A DNA stretch of 7,357 nt from Chloroflexota bacterium (GCA_021812735.1 JAKAMV010000509.1:1-7357); one strand, 5' to 3'. Shown: positions 1 to 6,184, counted from the first letter of the stretch. Numbers and translations: made by a program. Notes: generated from the letters alone by a model not told the origin.

Positions 1-1076
1 CGATCTGCGTCGAGGCCGCGCGCGGCACACACCGCCAGGAGCTCGTCGACGAGCCGCAGCGGCAGGACGGGGTCGGCGAAGACCGCCGTCCCCACCTGGA
101 CCGCCACGGCGCCGGCCGCGAGGTAGTCGAGGACGTCGTCGATCGACGACACGCCGCCGATCGCGACGATCGGGATGTCCACGACCTGCGCGACCTCGTA
201 GACGATCCGCAGGGCGACCGGCTTGATCGCCGGCCCGGAGAGCCCGCCGTAGGTGTTCCCGAGGAGCGGGCCGGTTCGGTCAGGACGCAGGGCCATCCCG
301 GACAGGGTGTTCACCGCGGAGAGGGCGTCGGCGCCGGCGTCGGCGATGGCACGGGCGATCGGGCGGACGTCCGCCACGTTCGGGCTCAGCTTCACCATGA
401 GAGGCAGGTCGGTGGCCGCGCGGACGGCGCGTGTCACGGACCCGGCGGCGTCGCGATCGATGGCGAACTGGAGCCCGCCCTTGCCCACGTTCGGGCAGCT
501 GATGTTCAGCTCGATCCCGGCCACGCCGGGGACGCCGTCGAGGCGTCGCACGACGCCGACGTAGTCGTCGATGGACTCGCCCGCGACGTTGACGATGACG
601 GGCACGTCCCAGCCGGCCCATATCGCGGCATATCGCTCGATGACCGCGTCCACGCCCGGGTTCTGCAGGCCGATCGAGTTGAGCATCCCTGCCGGCGTCT
701 CCGTGACACGCGGCGGCCGGTTGCCGGCGCGGGGGCGCAGGGTGGTCCCCTTGCAGCAGATCGCGCCGAGTCGCTCGACGTCCACGACCTCGCCGTACTC
801 CACGCCGTACCCGAACGTGCCCGAGGCGACGAGCACGGGATTGGCCAGGACCAGGCCCCGCCCGAGGTCCACGGAGAGGTCGATCGCCGGGGCGCCGGCC
901 GGGGCATCGGAGTCCCCGGGCGGCCCGGCGGCAGGGCCGGGTGCCGGCAGCGCCGCTTGCGTCGAGCGCCCGGAGGCGGCCGAGGGACCCACCCACGCCG
1001 GCTTGATCTTCCGGACGGTCGGCGTGCGCTTCGGCCTGGCGCCGCCCGCGGTGATCACCCGCTTCTTCGCCTTCAT
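1..1076 (-). CDS. pyrD: Dihydroorotate dehydrogenase, catalytic subunit, type 1B (partial, C-terminus off the left edge)
   Basis: This is the FMN-containing subunit that oxidises dihydroorotate to orotate in de novo pyrimidine synthesis, in the cytoplasm; in type 1B enzymes electrons pass to PyrK and then NAD+. Seen here are 358 codons: the fold starts near residue 65 with a core 'NPVLVASGTFGYG' (79-91). The catalytic loop SCPN (193-196) supplies the base Cys194, as expected for class 1 enzymes (Ser in class 2). The substrate/FMN motif VNTL is at 255-258, GGLSG at 277-281 and the phosphate-binding GG near 307. The start ATG overlaps the pyrK stop (ATGA, 1073-1076), which argues for translational coupling. 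Family members normally start about 5-10 residues before the LxNP motif, so about 63 extra N-terminal residues, first basic then Ala/Pro/Gly-rich, are unusual. An in-frame GTG at 872 is a possible later start, but the extension has coding-like G/C third positions. Identification is very secure; the start is moderately secure. Confidence 0.96.
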   Translation of the reverse strand, partial: MKAKKRVITAGGARPKRTPTVRKIKPAWVGPSAASGRSTQAALPAPGPAAGPPGDSDAPAGAPAIDLSVDLGRGLVLANPVLVASGTFGYGVEYGEVVDVERLGAICCKGTTLRPRAGNRPPRVTETPAGMLNSIGLQNPGVDAVIERYAAIWAGWDVPVIVNVAGESIDDYVGVVRRLDGVPGVAGIELNISCPNVGKGGLQFAIDRDAAGSVTRAVRAATDLPLMVKLSPNVADVRPIARAIADAGADALSAVNTLSGMALRPDRTGPLLGNTYGGLSGPAIKPVALRIVYEVAQVVDIPIVAIGGVSSIDDVLDYLAAGAVAVQVGTAVFADPVLPLRLVDELLAVCAARGLDAD

Positions 1077-1972
1077 CGGCGCGCCCCGCTCGTCGCTGCC
1101 ATGGCCTCCCAGTCGATCTCGTCGGAGGCGAAGACAGGACCCTCGCGGCAGACGCGCTGCGGGCCGTCCACACCCCAGATCACGCACCCCAGGCACGCGC
1201 CCACCGCGCAGCCCATCCGCTGCTCCATCGAGACCTGGAGGAACGCCTTCCGCCGCGCCTGCGCGCTCCCGATCGGCACCGGTCGGCCGCCGCCGCGCTT
1301 CCGCCCGAGGGTCGCGATGCCGAGGCGCTTCGACCTCCCGGCCGCGAGCCCGGCGAGGACGCGGAGCATGGGGGCGGGGCCGCAGGCGAACGCCTGGTCC
1401 GCCCAGGCCTCGTAGTCGGTGACGAGATCCGTGACCAGGCCCCGGTGGCCCACCGAGCCGTCCTCGGTCGCGACGACGTACTCGAGCTCGTCCGGCAGCA
1501 GGCTCGACGGGTAGACCTCGGACGCGTCGCGGGCGCCGTACAGGAGCACGACCTTCCGGCCCTCGCGGATCGCCTCGTCGGCGAGGAGCCGCAGGTCGGC
1601 GATCCCCACGCCCCCCGCGATCAGCAGCAGGTGGTGGCTGCGCGGGTCGACCTGGAAGCCCTGGCCCAGCGGGCCGAGGACGTCGAGCCGGTCACCGGGC
1701 CGGAGGTGCGCGAGCCAGGCCGTCCCCCGCCCCACCTCGCGGAAGTGGATCGAGACGATGCCGGTCGCGGGGTCGGCGGTGTTGACGGTGAACGGACGCC
1801 GCAGGACGAGCCCCGACCAGTCGCCGGTCCGGACGTGGACGAACTGCCCGGCGCGGACGGCCGCCGCGATCGCAGGCGCGTGGTACCAGTGGATCCACTG
1901 GCCGGGCAGGATCCGCCGCGCCTCAACGAGCTCGGCGTCGGACAGGAACATGGCAGGTCGCGGGGCCGCCAT
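1073..1972 (-). CDS. pyrK: Dihydroorotate dehydrogenase electron transfer subunit (FAD, [2Fe-2S])
   Basis: A 299-residue ferredoxin-reductase-like subunit that carries electrons from PyrD's FMN through [2Fe-2S] and FAD to NAD+. The FAD-binding barrel is about 10-108, with the flavin motif RRPFTV at 58-63 and GPLGQGF at 100-106. The nucleotide-binding half starts with IAGGVG at 118-123, and CGPAPM is at 197-202. The cluster ligands are Cys255, Cys260, Cys263 and Cys275 (C-x4-C-x2-C-x11-C), followed by the typical 'REGPVF'. In most relatives CGPxPM is followed within about 20-25 residues by the (V/A)SLEERMxCG segment; here the gap is longer by about 30 residues, a basic Gly/Arg/Lys-rich stretch at about 212-242. 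In the NAD site the usual small/Pro-Pro after GGxG is replaced by Ala-Asp (125-126). No clear ribosome binding site precedes ATG 1972 or the alternative ATG 1951. The open frame runs further upstream into the preceding gene, but family alignment starts here. The stop overlaps the pyrD start. Confidence 0.95.
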   Translation of the reverse strand: MAAPRPAMFLSDAELVEARRILPGQWIHWYHAPAIAAAVRAGQFVHVRTGDWSGLVLRRPFTVNTADPATGIVSIHFREVGRGTAWLAHLRPGDRLDVLGPLGQGFQVDPRSHHLLLIAGGVGIADLRLLADEAIREGRKVVLLYGARDASEVYPSSLLPDELEYVVATEDGSVGHRGLVTDLVTDYEAWADQAFACGPAPMLRVLAGLAAGRSKRLGIATLGRKRGGGRPVPIGSAQARRKAFLQVSMEQRMGCAVGACLGCVIWGVDGPQRVCREGPVFASDEIDWEAMAATSGARR

Positions 1973-2015
1973 CAGCGCGTGGCGCCGCGTGCGCGCCGGC
2001 CCGGCGGACGATCGG

Positions 2016-2879
2016 TCAGGCTTCGGGCTCGTCCGGGACCTCGTCCGCCGGCTCGCCGGCCTGGTCGATGCCCGGGTAGCCCTCGGCCAGGGCGTCGGCG
2101 AGGTCGCTGAAGACGTCCGTCGGGTCGTAGAACCCGACGAGATCCTCGGGCGACGCCAGCTTCTTCCACTCGCCGTCGGCACCCTCCGGGACCACCTCAC
2201 CGGCGAACCGGCCGGACGCGGTCAGCACCAGGCGTTCGTCGTCGTCGTCCACGATGATCAGGTCGCCGATTCGCGAGATGAGGGGCGCGGCCTCCTCCTC
2301 GAACCGGGCGAGGAGCCCCGCCTCGGTCTTCTGGCTCCGGTCCAGGTAGTCGACCGCCAGGTCGTAGAGCAGGCCGGCCGCCTCCTCCTCGGTGTCAGCC
2401 CCGCTCGGGTGACGGGCCGCCCACGTGTCGGCCGCCTCGGCGTACCCGCGGTCCTCGTCGAGTGCGGGGGTGTCCTCGCCGGCGACGTTGGCCACCGCGA
2501 GGACGTCCTCGGCACCCGTCGGCTCGGGGGCCAGGCCGGCCGCCTCGCGCGCCCCCTCCGTGAACCACTGGAAGACGTCGGAGGGGTTGTACAGCTCGAC
2601 CAGCTCGGCCGCGCTCTCGATGACCTCGGTCTCGGAGATCCACTCGCCGGTCTCCGCGTCCTGGTACCGGCTGCGGCTGCGGAAGGAGAGGTCGGGGGCG
2701 ATCGCCAGGTAGTCCGGATCGTCGTCGATGAGGACGAGGCCCCCGATGGCGTCGATGCGCTTCCGGTTGGCCTCGAGGAAGCGCTGCATCTGCCCGGCGG
2801 CGGTGACGAGGAAGTCCGACCGCTCGAGCGCCGCGTCGGACGCGAGCTCGCCGAGGAGGTCGTTCTGGTTCGGGTCCAT
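2016..2879 (-). CDS. Acidic cytoplasmic protein with two copies of one unknown domain
   Basis: I do not recognise a named family. The 287-residue product has no signal peptide or membrane segment and is strongly acidic. It contains an internal duplication: copy 1 is about residues 22-115 and copy 2 about 172-270, joined by an Ala/Glu/Asp-rich linker. Matching landmarks, in the same order, are IGGLVLIDDD (45-54) versus IGDLIIVDDD (204-213), GEW (78-80) versus GEW (236-238), and LVELYNPSDVF (93-103) versus LVGFYDPTDVF (247-257). Each copy reads as helix, beta-hairpin ending in three acidic residues, short strands, then helix with Y-[ND]-P-[ST]-D-V-F. The last 15 residues are a Glu/Pro/Asp tail. 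ATG 2879 is chosen for its excellent ribosome binding site. It lies 11 bases after the preceding gene and 43 before pyrK, so co-transcription is likely. The triple-Asp motifs could bind metal or be surface loops; that is speculation. Confidence 0.85.
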   Translation of the reverse strand: MDPNQNDLLGELASDAALERSDFLVTAAGQMQRFLEANRKRIDAIGGLVLIDDDPDYLAIAPDLSFRSRSRYQDAETGEWISETEVIESAAELVELYNPSDVFQWFTEGAREAAGLAPEPTGAEDVLAVANVAGEDTPALDEDRGYAEAADTWAARHPSGADTEEEAAGLLYDLAVDYLDRSQKTEAGLLARFEEEAAPLISRIGDLIIVDDDDERLVLTASGRFAGEVVPEGADGEWKKLASPEDLVGFYDPTDVFSDLADALAEGYPGIDQAGEPADEVPDEPEA

Positions 2880-2884
2880 GGAGG

Positions 2885-2891
2885 CCTCCTT
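2885..2891 (-). promoter_or_regulatory. Strong Shine-Dalgarno site for the duplicated-domain gene
   Basis: On the minus strand AAGGAGG sits five bases before ATG 2879 and touches the TGA stop (2893-2891) of the preceding gene. It decides the start over an upstream in-frame ATG at 2963 and implies translational coupling with the gene before it. Confidence 0.85.
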
Positions 2892-3217
2892 CAGGGGATG
2901 AACTTCAGGTCGTCGCCCATCCGCCACCGCAGGAACATCGAGTGATGGCGCTGGAAGATCCACTCACCGGCGCGGTGCCCGAGGGCCCGCATGCTCTCGT
3001 CCGCCTCCAGCCGGTCGAGCGTCGCGTAGTCCGGCAGGTCGAACATGATGACGTTGTCGAAGTCCCAGCCGTGCGCGACGTTGAACCAGCCGATGAACCT
3101 GATCCCGTACTTCTCCTCGTAGTCCTTCACCTGGCGCGGGAACAACGTCTGCATGAAGAACTTGAAGAACGGGTCGCGGCCGCGGCGGACCGAGAAGAAG
3201 GTCGCGAGAACGGGCAC
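2891..3217 (-). CDS. Small conserved-looking hypothetical protein, possible ferredoxin-like alpha/beta barrel
   Basis: A 108-residue soluble protein from a GTG start at 3217; AGAGGAG lies about 10 bases upstream (3228-3234). An in-frame ATG at 3280 would add 21 residues rich in Pro/Arg/Ser that look non-conserved, so GTG is preferred. The protein begins with a strand (VLATFF), has an aromatic helix (FFKFFMQTLF, 17-26), then strands IRFIGWFNVAH (39-49) and DNVIMFDLPDY (54-64), and a helix leading to ESMRALGHRAGEW (74-86). This beta-alpha-beta-beta-alpha-beta order, with 'IMFDLPDYATLDRLEAD' in the middle, resembles dimeric alpha/beta barrel families such as NIPSNAP or monooxygenase-like small proteins. 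I infer the fold only and assign no reaction. It is His/Trp/Arg-rich near the C-terminus (HHSMFLRWRM, 91-100). The stop overlaps the ribosome binding site of the next gene. Confidence 0.75.
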   Translation of the reverse strand: MPVLATFFSVRRGRDPFFKFFMQTLFPRQVKDYEEKYGIRFIGWFNVAHGWDFDNVIMFDLPDYATLDRLEADESMRALGHRAGEWIFQRHHSMFLRWRMGDDLKFIP

Positions 3218-3256
3218 GGGGTCGGGGCTCCTCTGGCGATCGCGCGTGCTCGATGC

Positions 3257-3275
3257 CCCGGGAGCCGTTCCCGGG
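3257..3275. repeat. Intercistronic hairpin, 7-bp perfect stem
   Basis: CCCGGGA (3257-3263) and TCCCGGG (3269-3275) are perfect inverted copies around a five-base loop. The hairpin lies between the stop of the membrane-protein gene and the GTG start of the small hypothetical gene. No T-run follows on either strand, so it is not a canonical terminator; it could slow transcription or stabilise an mRNA end. Confidence 0.55.
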
Positions 3276-3287
3276 CGCATCCGGCCG

Positions 3288-3803
3288 CTATTGTCGCATG
3301 CCCCCGCCCGTGCTCGGACCGTCGGCTGCGGGCGGCGTCCCGGGGGCGGGCGCGGCGTCCGGAGCGGATGCGGGCGGCGTCTCGGCGGCGGATGCGGGCG
3401 GCGCCTCGGCGGTGGATGCGGGCGGCGCCTCGGCGGTGGATGCGGGCCGCGCCTGGGCGGCGGATGCGGCGTCCTCGATCTCCCCCACGGTCGGCGTGGG
3501 CGACGCGACCGGGCGCCGCCGCCCCCGCCTCTCCGCGGCCACGATCCGCAGCAGGAAGATCACGGTCTGGCCGACGAACAACAGCAGCCCGATCGTCACG
3601 AAGAGGAGGATCGCGCTCGCGATCGGCGGCCACCCGAGCTCCACCGTCAGCGGCGTGAAGACGACGAAGAACGCGAGCAGCGCGACCTGGAGCCAGAAGC
3701 AGCCGAGGCCCGGGCCCCGGCCGGCGTCGAGCTCATCGCCCTTGTACTTGGGCATGGCCGGCTTCGGGCGCCCGGGCGGTGTCGGCGAGGGGTCGTCGGT
3801 CAC
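3288..3803 (-). CDS. Two-helix membrane protein with Ala/Pro/Thr repeat tail
   Basis: A 171-residue protein from a GTG start at 3803; ATG 3755 is a shorter alternative (155 residues). GTG is favoured because G/C-rich third positions begin about there, but neither start has a good ribosome binding site. Two hydrophobic helices lie at about residues 33-57 (GCFWLQVALLAFFVVFTPL core) and 61-86 (ASAILLFVTIGLLLFVGQTV core), with a short turn containing GWPP. The second is followed by a basic patch, RRGRRR (about 92-97), which by the positive-inside rule puts both ends in the cytoplasm. The rest is a low-complexity tail with four 8-residue repeats of the type PPASTAEA, then a Pro/Ala/Gly-rich end. 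I do not recognise the family. It is the first gene of the minus-strand block, 70 bases before the next start. Confidence 0.7.
   Translation of the reverse strand: MTDDPSPTPPGRPKPAMPKYKGDELDAGRGPGLGCFWLQVALLAFFVVFTPLTVELGWPPIASAILLFVTIGLLLFVGQTVIFLLRIVAAERRGRRRPVASPTPTVGEIEDAASAAQARPASTAEAPPASTAEAPPASAAETPPASAPDAAPAPGTPPAADGPSTGGGMRQ
3366..3469. repeat. 24-bp tandem repeat, four units plus a partial fifth, in coding sequence
   Basis: Units start with GGATGCGGG at 3366, 3390, 3414 and 3438, and a fifth begins at 3462 and breaks off. Units 2 and 3 are identical over 24 bases; the others differ by a few substitutions. The period is a multiple of three, so copy-number change would keep the frame and alter only the number of 8-residue repeats in the tail of the membrane protein. 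Confidence 0.9.
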
Positions 3804-4047
3804 GGGGTCATCTCGTGCGTGAGTCGGGGGCCGGCTCACGATACCCGAACACCGGGACGTCGGGCTGCGGGGGACGCCGGGCAGCAATACCCCTGTCGCC
3901 GCGACGAGACTGGCCGACAGCGCCTGGCCGTGCTCATGGCCTGCAGGTCAAGAGACAGGAGCCATAGCGTCCATGTTGAGTTGACGCGCTACCATGGGGG
4001 AGAACCTGCGCGCCGAGTCAGTCGATGAGCCCCTGCCAACGCGCAAC

Positions 4048-4078
4048 CACGCTCAGCACGGCTGGCCGGTTGAGCGTG
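4048..4078. repeat. Inverted repeat, 8-bp arms
   Basis: CACGCTCA (4048-4055) pairs with TGAGCGTG (4071-4078) around 15 bases, with one G-T and one C-G pair extending it inward. It lies about 200 bases upstream of the protease start. It could be an operator or a weak RNA hairpin; eight bases may also arise by chance in such DNA. Confidence 0.35.
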
Positions 4079-4260
4079 CACGGGCGCCGGCTCGCGAGAA
4101 GCCCCGGGACCGTGTGACTCGTTCACCAAGGCCCAACCGCGTCAATACCCGCTTGACACCGATCACGGTATCGCCGCCTCTGTATGTGTAGCAGCGCCAG
4201 ACCGGCATCGCGTCGGCCGACCACGAGGGTGCCGCCCACCGTGAGTCGAAGCTTGCTGAT

Positions 4261-4266
4261 AGGAGG
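4261..4266 (+). promoter_or_regulatory. Shine-Dalgarno site of the protease gene
   Basis: AGGAGG lies nine bases before ATG 4276 and fixes that start over the ATG three codons later (4285). Confidence 0.85.
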
Positions 4267-4275
4267 AGTCCACCG

Positions 4276-5403
4276 ATGGACAACATGCATCTGAATCGAC
4301 TGACGGCGACACGAGTGGTGGCACTCGTTGCTGTTGCCGTGCTCAGCGTGGCGGTGTCGCCTCCGCCGATGGCCACGGCGGCCGGCCCATCCGACGTGGC
4401 TCCCGAGGTTCGCGAGGCCGACGGCGTCCAGCTCGCGAAGACTGCCGAAGCGCACGGGGCTCTGGGCGTCTACTTCGACGAATCGATGAGCCAGTTCGTT
4501 GTGGTCGTGCCAGCTGCCGCCCCGACTACCTTCTCTCTCGCCGACGCCTCGCGGCTGAGCGTGTCGGTGCGGGTCGAGACGCGAGACATCGACCGCCCGA
4601 CGATTGACCAAATCGAACGAGCACTCGTCGCCGTTCGGCCCGCGATCATGAGCTACAGCTACGGCTTCGTGTTCGATCCCCAGTCCGGGACCGTGACCCT
4701 CACTTCCGAGGCGCCCGAGACCTCGTTTGCGGCGATCGAGGCAGCGTTTCCGGGGAAGATCTCGTTTCGGCCGGGGTGGTTCCGGCAGGCCGGCTGGGAC
4801 AACCCGACGCAGCCCTACCCGGGCGGTGCCTTCCTGAACGGCCAGAAGCTCTGTACCTCAGGCTTCGCCATCGACTTCAACAGCGGCGGGCGGGCCATGG
4901 TGACGGCTGGCCACTGCAACGACAACGGCATCGCTACCAACATGGGCACGGTGCGGCGCGAGGCAGCTGCCTACCCCTACTGGGACTTCGAGCTTGTCAC
5001 CGGGAGAACGTACCGCGGCGCCATCTACGACAGCAGCGTGACGACTCGCTCAGTCATCAATGCGTCGAATCCGTCCGTCGGCAGCACCTACTGCACCACG
5101 GGCCGAACCACGGGGTTCCGGTGCGGCTGGACCGTTCGGAAGCTCAATCAGACGATTTGCTACGTCGACATCCCGATCTGCGCCCATAACTTGGCGGAGT
5201 TCTACAACGCAGCGGGCGACCACGTCCAGCCTGGGGACTCCGGAGGTCCGCTCTGGTACAGCTCCTCTTCGCCCTTCGGGGCCGGCATCCGTGGAGTCAT
5301 CAGTGGCTGGAGTTGGGACCTGTTCCAGGGCTACAGCAGCTATGCCACGCAATACCAGACCATCGCTAACTACTACGTGGGACACGCGACATTCGGCGGC
5401 TAG
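4276..5403 (+). CDS. Secreted S1-family serine protease precursor (streptogrisin/alpha-lytic-like)
   Basis: A 375-residue exported chymotrypsin-fold endopeptidase. The N-terminus has a signal peptide: Arg at 8 and 13, a hydrophobic core at about 14-28, and an Ala-Thr-Ala/Ala site near 35-36. Residues about 37-165 form a pro-region; 'GVYFDES...QFVVVVP' (64-79) is like the pro-segments of streptogrisins, which act as folding chaperones and are then removed. The mature domain starts near 168-185. The catalytic triad is His213 (TAGHC, 210-214), Asp237 (YWDFEL, 235-240) and Ser322 (GDSGGP, 320-325); SGW at 343-345 lines the specificity pocket. The six Cys in the mature part (193, 214, 273, 283, 295, 302) are enough for three disulfides; 193-214 matches the conserved pair around the active-site His. 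Substrate preference cannot be read with confidence. It has a strong ribosome binding site and no co-directional neighbour upstream. Codon third positions are more A/T-rich than in pyrK (10 of the first 30 codons versus 3), compatible with transfer. Confidence 0.93.
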   Translation: MDNMHLNRLTATRVVALVAVAVLSVAVSPPPMATAAGPSDVAPEVREADGVQLAKTAEAHGALGVYFDESMSQFVVVVPAAAPTTFSLADASRLSVSVRVETRDIDRPTIDQIERALVAVRPAIMSYSYGFVFDPQSGTVTLTSEAPETSFAAIEAAFPGKISFRPGWFRQAGWDNPTQPYPGGAFLNGQKLCTSGFAIDFNSGGRAMVTAGHCNDNGIATNMGTVRREAAAYPYWDFELVTGRTYRGAIYDSSVTTRSVINASNPSVGSTYCTTGRTTGFRCGWTVRKLNQTICYVDIPICAHNLAEFYNAAGDHVQPGDSGGPLWYSSSSPFGAGIRGVISGWSWDLFQGYSSYATQYQTIANYYVGHATFGG

Positions 5404-5420
5404 GCCGGGGACTGCCCGGT
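5404..5420 (+). terminator. Weak hairpin just after the protease stop
   Basis: CCGGG (5405-5409) pairs with CCCGG (5415-5419) around a five-base loop, with an extra G-T pair outside, directly after the TAG. There is no T-run. It may mark the mRNA end, but the stem is short. Confidence 0.3.
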
Positions 5421-5522
5421 GACGGCATCTAGAGGACGCTAGTGCGCCCTCGAGCGAACGCGTCCGGCCTCGGAGTCGGCGTCGCCGAGGTCTGGCTGAC
5501 CTCGCTCGAGAGATCGCAACGG

Positions 5523-5576
5523 CGCCGGAGCCTCCCTGATAGTCGGCAGTCAGGCCCGACCAGGGAGGCTCCGGCG
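5523..5576. repeat. Long perfect hairpin between protease and membrane-protein genes
   Basis: CGCCGGAGCCTCCCTG (5523-5538) and its exact reverse complement (5561-5576) form a 16-bp stem. After a three-base bulge (ATA, 5539-5541), GTCGG (5542-5546) and CCGAC (5556-5560) add five more pairs, closing a nine-base loop. The structure is far beyond chance. It could act as a bidirectional terminator or mRNA-protecting structure for the protease transcript, or be a palindromic mobile repeat. There is no T-run on either side, so intrinsic termination of the classic type is not shown. Confidence 0.85.
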
Positions 5577-5651
5577 ACCGCGGGCGACCAGCAGGCATCA
5601 TCCTTCATTCGGCCCGGTCTTCTCGGGCAGAGGCTGGAGATCGATATCGCC

Positions 5652-6164
5652 ATGGGAATGCATCCGCGGTCCACTGAGCGGCGGTTGGCCTGGAGAGATC
5701 CCGCGGCTCGGGTCGTCGCCGGAGCGGGACTCGGCTGGATCGTCCTGCCGTTCCTCGTGTTCGGCGATGCCCTCGCGCGCCATGCTTTCGGGACAGAGTC
5801 GATCGCCGCTGTCGTGGTCGACGGGATCATCGGAGTCTTCGTGGGCGTGCTGCTCCGAGCGTCGTCTCTCGGCTGGGCCGGTCTGGCGGGAGTCCTCGGT
5901 GGCGTGGTGAGTGGCGCGGCGATGCCGTATCTCGCGATCCCGACGCTCCTCGGCGTGACCGCACCGAGCCTCGAGGGCTACGGGAAGTACGCGCCTGGCA
6001 TGGCCACGGCCGCCATCACCGCGACCGTCGCGATGGTGATCGCCGGTCAATCGCGCCGGCGGTTCCGAATCCGACCGATCGCCTCATCGGTCGCAGGGCT
6101 CGCCGTACTCGCTGTCTGGTTCGGCTTCTGGGTGGTATGGGCGCAAGCCGTTCGTGGGCTGTGA
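5652..6164 (+). CDS. Small multi-pass membrane protein, unknown function
   Basis: A 170-residue protein with about five hydrophobic segments: VVAGAGLGWIVLPFLVFG near the N-terminus, AAVVVDGIIGVFVGVLL, a Gly/Ala-rich stretch LGWAGLAGVLGGVVSGAAM running to a Pro-containing continuation, ATAAITATVAMVIAG, and AGLAVLAVWFGFWVVWAQ near the end. Basic residues (RSTERRLAWRDPAAR before the first, QSRRRFRIR between the last two) put those sides in the cytoplasm. ATG 5652 is preferred, with GGAG about 12 bases upstream; the frame stays open back to 5442, but that would translate through the long hairpin and give a hydrophilic, unconvincing N-terminus. ATG 5658 is also possible. I recognise no family. It lies about 250 bases after the protease, with the hairpin between, so a shared transcript is uncertain. 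Confidence 0.72.
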   Translation: MGMHPRSTERRLAWRDPAARVVAGAGLGWIVLPFLVFGDALARHAFGTESIAAVVVDGIIGVFVGVLLRASSLGWAGLAGVLGGVVSGAAMPYLAIPTLLGVTAPSLEGYGKYAPGMATAAITATVAMVIAGQSRRRFRIRPIASSVAGLAVLAVWFGFWVVWAQAVRGL

Positions 6165-6184
6165 CCGTCTCGCGTGATAGACGG
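6165..6184 (+). terminator. Hairpin directly after the membrane-protein stop
   Basis: CCGTCT (6165-6170) and AGACGG (6179-6184) are perfect inverted copies around an eight-base loop, beginning at the first base after the TGA. No T-run follows. The position fits a 3' end signal, but the stem is only six pairs. Confidence 0.35.

Larger units (their letters stand above)
3804..4275. other. Divergent intergenic region, no gene found
   Basis: About 470 bases separate the divergent minus-strand block and the protease gene, so promoters for both should lie here. I find no convincing coding frame. A perfect TTGACA at 4153-4158 lacks a well-spaced -10 (the nearest AT-rich run, around 4181-4186, is 22 bases away). 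The only other structure I see is an inverted repeat at 4048-4078. Base composition is less G/C-rich than in the pyr genes. Confidence 0.6.

Noticed and set aside
280..1173. Long open frame on the minus strand across pyrD
   Set aside because: Arg/Gly/Pro-rich shadow of pyrD in another frame; the real frame shows all dihydroorotate dehydrogenase motifs.
1758..2945. 395-codon plus-strand open frame opposite pyrK and the duplicated-domain gene
   Set aside because: Antisense frame kept open by high GC; no recognisable motifs, whereas the minus strand has PyrK motifs and a strong SD.
3366..3469. CRISPR-like array
   Set aside because: Units are contiguous with no spacers and encode an in-frame peptide repeat.
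3153..4028. Plus-strand open frame with Gly/Arg/Cys repeats
   Set aside because: Its repeats are the antisense reading of the 24-bp tandem repeat; low complexity and no ribosome binding site.
3890..4140. tRNA or structured RNA in the intergenic region
   Set aside because: No cloverleaf or T-loop-like sequence could be found by eye; only an 8-bp inverted repeat.
4153..4190. Possible sigma-70-type promoter for the protease (TTGACA at 4153)
   Set aside because: The -35-like hexamer is perfect, but no acceptable -10 occurs at 16-19 bases; the nearest candidate is 22 bases away.
3994..4191. 65-codon plus-strand open frame in the intergenic region
   Set aside because: No SD, no coding-like third-position bias, no recognisable sequence.
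5442..5651. N-terminal extension of the small membrane protein from GTG 5442
   Set aside because: It would be translated through the 54-base hairpin and gives a hydrophilic, non-conserved-looking stretch; ATG 5652 is a better start.
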